From assembly GCA_937930605.1 (NCBI GenBank), contig CALHBZ010000214.1, forward strand, positions 1 through 5,592: a DNA stretch of 5,592 nucleotides, given 5' to 3'. The position numbers were made by a program, and so were the translations under genes. Each line of letters opens with the position of its first letter. Position 1 is the stretch's first letter. This DNA comes from Streptococcus oralis (GTDB lineage Bacteria; Bacillota; Bacilli; Lactobacillales; Streptococcaceae). The notes under the pieces were generated by a model that did no database searches, was not told where the DNA came from, and was given only the letters and a program-made list of their open reading frames with translations. Shown in pieces: positions 1 to 4,172 of the stretch.

Positions 1-458
1 AATGGCAACTACAACAGACTAGTCAGTGGATGAATCAAGCGCAACGCTTGCGACCACATTTCTGGGTCTATCTACAGAGAGAGGGGCGGGTAACAGAACC
101 CATGTTGGCGCTGCGTTTGTATGGAGCACCCGCTGACTTTGGAATTTCCTTAGAAGTCAGTTTCATCGAGCGCAAGAAGGATGAGCAGACACTGAGCAAA
201 CAAGCCAAGATTTTAGATATTCCACCAGTAGAAGGTGTTTATTACTTAGTCTACTCAAATGGGGAAAGTCATAAGATGGAGGCTACTGAGGAGAATCGTT
301 GTACTTTACGCGAGAAGGTGAGAAGTCAGGAAGTCCGAAAAGTTTTGGTTAAGGTAGATGTTTCCCTCATTGAAAATCAGTCAGTAGAAGCAATATTGGA
401 GAAGCTAGAAGATGCTTATGAGCGCTTGCTTCCCTATTATCAGGCGACTAGAGATTAG
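1..458 (+). CDS. Uncharacterised protein, 3' portion only (5' end outside window)
   Basis: The reading frame is open from the left edge (first complete codon at 3) to a TAG at 456-458, giving 151 visible residues. An ATG at 30 exists, but no Shine-Dalgarno sequence precedes it and the frame continues upstream through W-Q-L-Q-Q-T-S-Q-W codons, so 30 is more likely an internal methionine than the true start. I do not recognise the family. The visible part looks like a soluble mixed alpha/beta protein. An aromatic stretch (HFWVYLQ) and a strand-like segment ending in SFIERKK are followed by a second strand pair around GVYYLVYSNG and a C-terminal charged helix (SVEAILEKLEDAYERLL). There is no transmembrane segment, signal peptide or nucleotide-binding glycine motif in the visible part. 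It lies 116 bases upstream of transketolase, which has its own promoter, so there is no reason to infer a shared function. Confidence 0.8.
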   Translation, partial: WQLQQTSQWMNQAQRLRPHFWVYLQREGRVTEPMLALRLYGAPADFGISLEVSFIERKKDEQTLSKQAKILDIPPVEGVYYLVYSNGESHKMEATEENRCTLREKVRSQEVRKVLVKVDVSLIENQSVEAILEKLEDAYERLLPYYQATRD

Positions 459-493
459 AAAATAGGAGACTTATCGAGCATCGAATTGTTTGA

Positions 494-522
494 TTGCTAT
501 TCTATGCATTTTTTCATATAAT
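494..522 (+). promoter_or_regulatory. Predicted sigma-A promoter of tkt
   Basis: The -10 box TATAAT (517-522) is a perfect match. The -35 box TTGCTA (494-499) matches the consensus at four of six positions, and the spacer is 17 bases. Transcription would start near 529, giving a leader of about 45 bases before the transketolase ATG. The position in the only gap upstream of tkt supports the call. Confidence 0.75.
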
Positions 523-537
523 AGTAAAATAGGATGT

Positions 538-553
538 GTGATTTATTGATCAC
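538..553. repeat. Short inverted repeat GTGAT-N6-ATCAC in the tkt leader
   Basis: Two perfect 5-base arms (538-542 and 549-553) flank TTATTG. The element sits about 10 bases after the predicted transcription start and ends 9 bases before the AAAGGA ribosome-binding site. It could be a small operator or a weak leader hairpin. The arms are short enough for chance, so the biological meaning is uncertain. Confidence 0.3.
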
Positions 554-574
554 CTCAAAGAGAAAGGAAATTCT

Positions 575-2551
575 ATGTCAAATCTATCTGTTAATGCAAT
601 TCGTTTCCTAGGAATTGATGCTATCAACAAAGCCAACTCAGGTCACCCAGGGGTGGTTATGGGAGCAGCTCCGATGGCTTATAGCCTCTTTACAAAACAA
701 CTTCGCATCAATCCAGCACAACCAAACTGGATTAACCGTGATCGTTTTATTCTTTCAGCAGGCCATGGTTCAATGCTTCTTTATGCCCTTCTTCACCTTT
801 CTGGTTTTGAAGATGTCAGCATGGATGAGGTCAAGAACTTCCGTCAATGGGGTTCCAAAACACCAGGTCACCCAGAATTTGGGCATACAGCAGGGGTTGA
901 TGCTACAACAGGTCCTCTAGGACAAGGAATTTCTACTGCCACAGGTTTTGCCCAAGCAGAACGTTTCCTAGCAGCAAAATACAATCGCGAAGGCTACAAT
1001 ATCTTTGACCACTATACTTATGTGATCTGTGGGGATGGAGACTTGATGGAAGGTGTCTCAAGCGAGGCGGCTTCATACGCAGGCTTGCAAAAACTAGACA
1101 AGTTGGTTGTCCTTTATGATTCAAATGACATCAACTTGGATGGTGAAACAAAGGATTCCTTTACTGAAAGTGTTCGTGACCGTTACAATGCCTACGGTTG
1201 GCATACAGCCTTGGTTGAAGATGGAACAGACTTGGAAGCAATCCATGCTGCTATCGAAGTAGCTAAAGCTTCAGGCAAACCATCTTTGATTGAAGTGAAG
1301 ACGGTTATTGGATACGGTTCTCCAAATAAACAAGGAACCAATGCGGTACACGGTGCTCCTCTTGGGGCAGATGAAACTGCGGCTACTCGCCAAGCCCTTG
1401 GTTGGGGCTATGAACCATTTGAAATTCCAGAGCAAGTTTATGCTGATTTCAAAGAAAATGTTGCAGATCGTGGCGCATCAGCTTATCAAGCTTGGACAAA
1501 ACTAGTTGCTGATTATAAAGAAGCTTATCCCGAACTTGCAGCAGAAGTAGAAGCCATCATCGACGGACGTGATCCAGTTGAAGTGACTCCAGCAGACTTC
1601 CCAGCCTTAGAAAATGGATTTTCTCAAGCAACTCGTAACTCGAGTCAGGATGCCTTGAATGTTGTAGCAGCTAAGCTACCAACCTTCCTAGGTGGGTCAG
1701 CTGACCTCGCTCACTCAAACATGACTTATATCAATACTGATGGACTTCAAGACGATGCCAATCGCTTGAACCGCAACATTCAGTTTGGTGTTCGTGAATT
1801 TGCAATGGGAACCATCTTGAACGGAATGGCTCTTCATGGTGGACTTCGTGTTTATGGTGGAACTTTCTTTGTCTTCTCTGACTATGTGAAGGCAGCTGTC
1901 CGCTTGTCAGCCTTGCAAGGACTTCCTGTGACGTATGTCTTTACCCACGATTCGATCGCAGTTGGTGAAGATGGTCCAACTCACGAACCAGTTGAACACT
2001 TAGCCGGTCTTCGTGCTATGCCAAATCTAAATGTTTTCCGCCCAGCAGATGCGCGTGAAACGCAAGCAGTTTGGTACCTTGCTGTGACAAGCGAAAAAAC
2101 ACCAACTGCCCTTGTCTTGACACGTCAAAACTTGACTGTTGAAGAAGGGACAGACTTTGACAAAGTTGCAAAAGGTGCCTATGTTGTCTATGAAAATGCA
2201 GCTGACTTTGATACGATCTTGATTGCAACAGGTTCTGAGGTAAATCTCTCTGTCGCAGCTGCCAAAGAATTGGCTGGTCAAGGTGCAAAAGTCCGCGTAG
2301 TCAGCATGCCATCTACAGATGTCTTTGACGCACAAGACGCAGCTTATAAGGAAGAAATCCTTCCAAATTCAGTTCGTCGTCGCGTTGCAGTCGAAATGGG
2401 AGCAACTCAAAACTGGTACAAATATGTTGGTCTTGATGGTGCAGTTCTCGGCATTGATACCTTTGGAGCATCTGCCCCAGCACCAAAAGTATTGGCAGAG
2501 TATGGATTTACTGTTGAAAATCTAGTCAAAGTAGTTCAAAACTTGAAATAA
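575..2551 (+). CDS. tkt: Transketolase
   Basis: This thiamine-diphosphate and Mg2+/Ca2+ dependent cytosolic enzyme moves two-carbon ketol units between sugar phosphates in the non-oxidative pentose phosphate pathway. The 658-residue length is normal for bacterial transketolases. Visible landmarks are NSGHPG (21-26), SAGHGS with H64, the cofactor motif GDGDLMEG (153-160) with its partner N184 in SNDINLDG, H259 in VHGAP, the catalytic glutamate E408 in VREFAMG, FTHDS (456-460) and GEDGPTHEP (464-472), and R517. These cover the pyrophosphate-binding domain (about 1-320), the pyrimidine-binding domain (about 350-520) and the C-terminal domain (about 540-658). The start at 575 has AAAGGA (563-568) six bases upstream. 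The gene has its own promoter and terminator, so it is probably monocistronic. In pneumococcus this enzyme has also been called RecP. No key residue appears to be missing. Confidence 0.97.
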   Translation: MSNLSVNAIRFLGIDAINKANSGHPGVVMGAAPMAYSLFTKQLRINPAQPNWINRDRFILSAGHGSMLLYALLHLSGFEDVSMDEVKNFRQWGSKTPGHPEFGHTAGVDATTGPLGQGISTATGFAQAERFLAAKYNREGYNIFDHYTYVICGDGDLMEGVSSEAASYAGLQKLDKLVVLYDSNDINLDGETKDSFTESVRDRYNAYGWHTALVEDGTDLEAIHAAIEVAKASGKPSLIEVKTVIGYGSPNKQGTNAVHGAPLGADETAATRQALGWGYEPFEIPEQVYADFKENVADRGASAYQAWTKLVADYKEAYPELAAEVEAIIDGRDPVEVTPADFPALENGFSQATRNSSQDALNVVAAKLPTFLGGSADLAHSNMTYINTDGLQDDANRLNRNIQFGVREFAMGTILNGMALHGGLRVYGGTFFVFSDYVKAAVRLSALQGLPVTYVFTHDSIAVGEDGPTHEPVEHLAGLRAMPNLNVFRPADARETQAVWYLAVTSEKTPTALVLTRQNLTVEEGTDFDKVAKGAYVVYENAADFDTILIATGSEVNLSVAAAKELAGQGAKVRVVSMPSTDVFDAQDAAYKEEILPNSVRRRVAVEMGATQNWYKYVGLDGAVLGIDTFGASAPAPKVLAEYGFTVENLVKVVQNLK

Positions 2552-2557
2552 TCGCAG

Positions 2558-2585
2558 AAATCAGAGTGAAAGCTCTGATTTTTTT
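2558..2585 (+). terminator. Rho-independent terminator of tkt
   Basis: A perfect 9-base-pair stem, AAATCAGAG (2558-2566) with CTCTGATTT (2573-2581), encloses a 6-base loop. It is followed directly by a T run to 2585. It begins 6 bases after the tkt stop codon and is the strongest terminator in the window. Confidence 0.92.
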
Positions 2586-2609
2586 ATTGGCATAAAAGAA
2601 GGCACAACC

Positions 2610-2638
2610 TTGTAAAAGTAACTGAAATTTGATATAGT
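2610..2638 (+). promoter_or_regulatory. Predicted extended -10 sigma-A promoter of yajC
   Basis: The -10 box is TATAGT (2633-2638, five of six consensus bases). It is preceded by TG at 2630-2631, which makes it an extended -10. A TTGTAA -35 box (2610-2615, four of six) lies 17 bases upstream. Transcription would start near 2645, about 24 bases before the yajC ATG. The site lies after the tkt terminator, so yajC has an independent start. Confidence 0.7.
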
Positions 2639-2668
2639 AGTCCTATGTAAAATACAAAGGAGAAAACA

Positions 2669-2989
2669 ATGAATCCAAATATTACTTTCTTAATCATGCT
2701 TGTAGGGATGATGGCCTTGATGTTCTTTATGCAACGTTCTCAAAAGAAACAAGCTCAAAAGCGGATGGAAAGCTTGAACAAGCTTCAAAAAGGCTATGAA
2801 GTCATTACAATCGGCGGACTTTACGGAACAGTGGATGAAGTAGATACTGAGAAGAAAACAATCGTACTGGATGTAGATGGCGTTTATTTGACTTTCGAAT
2901 TGACTGCTATCAAGACAGTGTTGCCACTTAAAGAAGCTGTGACACCAGAAGGAGCAGTTATTGACGAAAGCGGAGCAATCGAAGAATAA
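2669..2989 (+). CDS. yajC: YajC-family preprotein translocase accessory subunit
   Basis: YajC is a small single-span membrane protein that associates with the SecYEG translocase, in many bacteria together with SecD and SecF. The 106-residue product fits the family. A very short N-terminus leads into a hydrophobic segment (about 5-21, FLIMLVGMMALMFFM). A basic stretch follows (R23, K26, K27, K31, R32), placing the C-terminal domain in the cytoplasm by the positive-inside rule. The family's signature segment is at about 39-59 (LQKGYEVITIGGLYGTVDEV), where the usual glycine-aspartate is glycine-tyrosine. The tail (about 92-106) is acidic. The start is well supported by AAGGAG (2657-2662) six bases before the ATG. 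No secD or secF is visible in this window. Its precise role in streptococci is not clear from sequence. Confidence 0.93.
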   Translation: MNPNITFLIMLVGMMALMFFMQRSQKKQAQKRMESLNKLQKGYEVITIGGLYGTVDEVDTEKKTIVLDVDGVYLTFELTAIKTVLPLKEAVTPEGAVIDESGAIEE

Positions 2990-3014
2990 AACGGGACCTG
3001 TCACTCCCGTTTTT
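2990..3014 (+). terminator. Hairpin terminator or attenuator between yajC and the phosphatase gene
   Basis: A 7-base-pair stem, AACGGGA (2990-2996) with TCCCGTT (3005-3011), encloses an 8-base loop and runs into five T residues (3010-3014). It starts one base after the yajC stop codon and ends 10 bases before the AGAGGA ribosome-binding site of the next gene. I see no promoter in the remaining space, so it probably acts as a leaky terminator that sets expression of the downstream pair. Confidence 0.8.
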
Positions 3015-3024
3015 CTATGAGATG

Positions 3025-3030
3025 AGAGGA
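3025..3030 (+). promoter_or_regulatory. Ribosome-binding site that decides the phosphatase start
   Basis: AGAGGA lies six bases before the ATG at 3037, which is normal spacing. The alternative ATG at 3022 lies upstream of this site, only 7 bases after the T run of the terminator, and has no Shine-Dalgarno sequence of its own. This favours 3037 as the start. Confidence 0.7.
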
Positions 3031-3036
3031 AAAGGG

Positions 3037-3480
3037 ATGAAAAAAATAGTATTTGTTTGCCTAGGAAACATCTGCCGTAGCCCCATGGCAGAGTTTGTAA
3101 TGAAATCCATGACGAGCGATTACCAGGTTGAGAGTCGTGCGACTTCGGCTTGGGAACATGGTAATCCGATTCATAAGGGAACGCAAGGGATTTTCCAGCA
3201 GTATCAGATCCCGTATGACAAAGACAAAACATCGCTTCAGATTCGCAGAGAAGACTTTGAGTCATTTGATTACATTATCGGCATGGATGCTTCAAACCTT
3301 TCAGATCTGCGTCAAATGTGTCCTCAGGAACTACAGCACAAAATCTACTCTTTTGCGTCTGAAAGTGTTCCAGATCCTTGGTATACAGGAGATTTTGAGG
3401 AAACCTATGCGCGTATCACAAGTGGATGCCAAAACTGGCTAGATCGTTTAGAAAATGAGAATGACAATGGAAAAGCTTAA
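3037..3480 (+). CDS. Low-molecular-weight protein tyrosine phosphatase
   Basis: This is a cytosolic enzyme that removes phosphate from phosphotyrosine through a cysteinyl-phosphate intermediate. Starting at 3037 the product is 147 residues, typical for the family. The phosphate-binding loop CLGNICRS is at residues 8-15, close to the N-terminus as usual, with nucleophile C8, R14 and S15. The general acid is D113 in DPWYTGDFEETY (113-124). The first residues (MKKIVFV) form the expected beta strand before the loop. An ATG at 3022 would add five residues but lacks a ribosome-binding site. The 3' end overlaps the MORN gene in another frame, suggesting translational coupling. As I recall, the pneumococcal orthologue has been studied as Spd1837. 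No tyrosine kinase gene is nearby, so the substrate cannot be inferred from context. All catalytic residues are present, and activity is likely. Confidence 0.93.
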   Translation: MKKIVFVCLGNICRSPMAEFVMKSMTSDYQVESRATSAWEHGNPIHKGTQGIFQQYQIPYDKDKTSLQIRREDFESFDYIIGMDASNLSDLRQMCPQELQHKIYSFASESVPDPWYTGDFEETYARITSGCQNWLDRLENENDNGKA

Positions 3481-3880
3481 AGAAATCATCGAAAAATATC
3501 GAGTTTATCTAACTCGCCCGCGTATAGAGATTGCAACAGTCCTTCTAATCGCTATCTGTGCTGTGTCAGTTTTTCTATTAAATACACCAAAAAAGGGTGT
3601 ACTGACACTTGATAATGGAGCGCTTGTTTATGATGGAACCTTGGTAAGAGGAAAGATGAATGGTCAGGGGACCATGACTTTTGAAAATGGAGACCAATAT
3701 ACAGGTGATTTCAATAATGGAGCCTTTAATGGAAAAGGGACTTTCCAATCAAAATCTGGCTGGAAATACGAAGGCGATTTTGTAAACGGCCAGGCTGAAG
3801 GTCAAGGGAAGTTGACGACAGAACAAGAAGTTGTCTATGAAGGAACCTTTAAACAAGGCGTATTTCAACAAAAACAGTAG
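3455..3880 (+). CDS. Membrane-anchored MORN-repeat protein
   Basis: This is a small protein of unknown function, 141 residues from the first ATG. A basic N-terminal region (about 1-24, seven K/R against three E) precedes one hydrophobic span (about 25-42, IATVLLIAICAVSVFLL). No signal-peptidase site is evident, so it is probably a signal anchor with the N-terminus inside and the repeats outside. The remainder is MORN repeats with an exact 23-residue period starting at Y59, Y82 and Y105, plus a 14-residue partial repeat at Y128. Each begins like Y-x-G-x-(F/L) and the first three contain (N/E)GxG. MORN repeats form beta-hairpin scaffolds; in eukaryotes they bind lipids or proteins, and bacterial roles are mostly unknown. 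ATGs at 3455, 3461 and 3467 are all possible starts and none has a strong ribosome-binding site. The gene overlaps the phosphatase by 26 bases (14 if it starts at 3467), which implies coupling. Confidence 0.88.
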   Translation: MRMTMEKLKEIIEKYRVYLTRPRIEIATVLLIAICAVSVFLLNTPKKGVLTLDNGALVYDGTLVRGKMNGQGTMTFENGDQYTGDFNNGAFNGKGTFQSKSGWKYEGDFVNGQAEGQGKLTTEQEVVYEGTFKQGVFQQKQ

Positions 3881-3900
3881 CCTCCTGATTAGGAGGTTTC
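3881..3900 (+). terminator. Short hairpin terminator after the MORN gene
   Basis: CCTCCT (3881-3886) pairs perfectly with AGGAGG (3891-3896) around a GATT loop, followed by TTTC. The stem begins at the base after the TAG stop (3878-3880). The stem is GC-rich and the T tract is short, so termination is likely but perhaps incomplete. Confidence 0.75.
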
Positions 3901-3912
3901 GTTAGAACAATT

Positions 3913-3928
3913 AAGTAAGCGCTTACTT
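3913..3928. promoter_or_regulatory. Perfect 16-base palindrome, possible CcpA (cre) or TetR-type operator
   Basis: AAGTAAGCGCTTACTT is identical to its reverse complement. The central AAGCGCTT resembles the core of Gram-positive catabolite-responsive elements, while the outer bases differ from the usual TG...CA ends. The same shape also suits a TetR-family operator. It lies about 200 bases upstream of the predicted adhE start and 13 bases after the preceding terminator. CcpA is known to control fermentative genes in streptococci, so adhE is the most likely target. Confidence 0.55.
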
Positions 3929-3966
3929 GCAAGTTTATCTATTTCCAAGAGCTTCTTACAAGGAAT

Positions 3967-4002
3967 TTGTGAAATAAAAAATATTTGATGGAAAAATCAC
4001 AA
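3967..4002. promoter_or_regulatory. Distal pair of Rex-like half-sites
   Basis: TTGTGA (3967-3972) and its exact reverse complement TCACAA (3997-4002) are separated by 24 bases. Each matches the outer part of the Rex operator half-site TTGTGAA. The spacing is much wider than the four bases of a canonical Rex operator, so this would need two separately bound or looped proteins. The call depends on the clustering with the two elements downstream. Confidence 0.35.
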
Positions 4003-4042
4003 TCTTCCGACAAGAAAGCCTGCACATAAAGAATATAAAAAA

Positions 4043-4075
4043 ATTTCACAAGAAATCAAAAAAACTTTGTGAAAT
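4043..4075. promoter_or_regulatory. 33-base inverted repeat built of two Rex-like half-sites
   Basis: ATTTCACAA (4043-4051) and TTGTGAAAT (4067-4075) are perfect 9-base inverted arms around 15 bases. Each arm contains a full TTGTGAA half-site, but the pair faces outward compared with the canonical operator. It ends 13 bases upstream of the adhE -35 box, where a bound protein could affect polymerase or bridge to the proximal operator. Confidence 0.5.
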
Positions 4076-4085
4076 GTATATGAAA

Positions 4086-4100
4086 CTGTTTACAAAACAG
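4086..4100. repeat. Inverted repeat overlapping the adhE -35 box
   Basis: CTGTTT (4086-4091) and AAACAG (4095-4100) are perfect 6-base arms around ACA. The -35 box (4089-4094) lies inside the element. A regulator bound here would block polymerase. I do not recognise the motif, and the arms are short. Confidence 0.4.
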
Positions 4101-4117
4101 AAAGAATGCGTTATAAT
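4089..4117 (+). promoter_or_regulatory. Predicted sigma-A promoter of adhE
   Basis: TTTACA (4089-4094, five of six) and a perfect TATAAT (4112-4117) are separated by 17 bases. Transcription should start near 4124, giving a leader of about 49 bases. This is the best promoter in the window, which suits a highly expressed fermentation gene held under repression. Confidence 0.85.
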
Positions 4118-4121
4118 AAAC

Positions 4122-4139
4122 TTGTGAAAAAATTAACAA
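4122..4139. promoter_or_regulatory. Rex operator over the adhE transcription start
   Basis: The 18-base element TTGTGAAAAAATTAACAA matches the Gram-positive Rex operator TTGTGAA-N4-TTCACAA at 13 of 14 defined positions; the one mismatch is A for C in the right arm (4135). It begins four bases after the -10 box and covers the predicted start, the classic place for repression. Rex binds such sites when NADH is low and leaves when NADH rises. adhE is a common Rex target in Firmicutes. Confidence 0.82.
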
Positions 4140-4153
4140 AGGATTAAATCCTT
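4139..4153 (+). promoter_or_regulatory. Small hairpin in the adhE leader
   Basis: AAGGAT (4139-4144) and ATCCTT (4148-4153) form a 6-base-pair stem with a 3-base TAA loop. It abuts the Rex operator and ends 9 bases before the GGAGG ribosome-binding site (4163-4167). It is not followed by a T run, so it is not a terminator. It might protect the 5' end of the mRNA or have no function. Confidence 0.4.
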
Positions 4154-4172
4154 GAAAGCTATGGAGGAAAAT

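Noticed and set aside
477..498. Imperfect stem-loop after the first gene (AGCA/TGCT plus five pairs with one wobble and one bulge), considered as its terminator
   Set aside because: It has a bulge, no T run follows directly, and it overlaps the -35 box of the tkt promoter. I see no convincing terminator for the first gene.
2016..2335. Two reverse-strand frames within transketolase
   Set aside because: They are antisense to the conserved C-terminal half of tkt, with glutamine/leucine-rich or cysteine-rich composition typical of shadow frames.
3022..3036. Upstream ATG giving a five-residue longer phosphatase
   Set aside because: It has no ribosome-binding site, while AGAGGA is correctly spaced for the ATG at 3037. 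The catalytic loop then also falls at the usual distance from the N-terminus.
2690..3265. Long reverse-strand open frame of 191 codons across yajC and the phosphatase
   Set aside because: It is antisense to two clearly recognised genes, spans their intergenic terminator, and has a low-complexity, cysteine- and serine-rich composition unlike a real protein.
3891..3896. AGGAGG, a perfect Shine-Dalgarno sequence, after the MORN gene
   Set aside because: It is the right arm of the terminator stem and no ATG, GTG or TTG follows at a suitable distance.
3988..4029. Thirteen-codon open frame in the adhE upstream region, considered as a leader peptide
   Set aside because: It has no ribosome-binding site at a workable distance, ends well upstream of the adhE promoter, and overlaps Rex-like half-sites that better explain the sequence.
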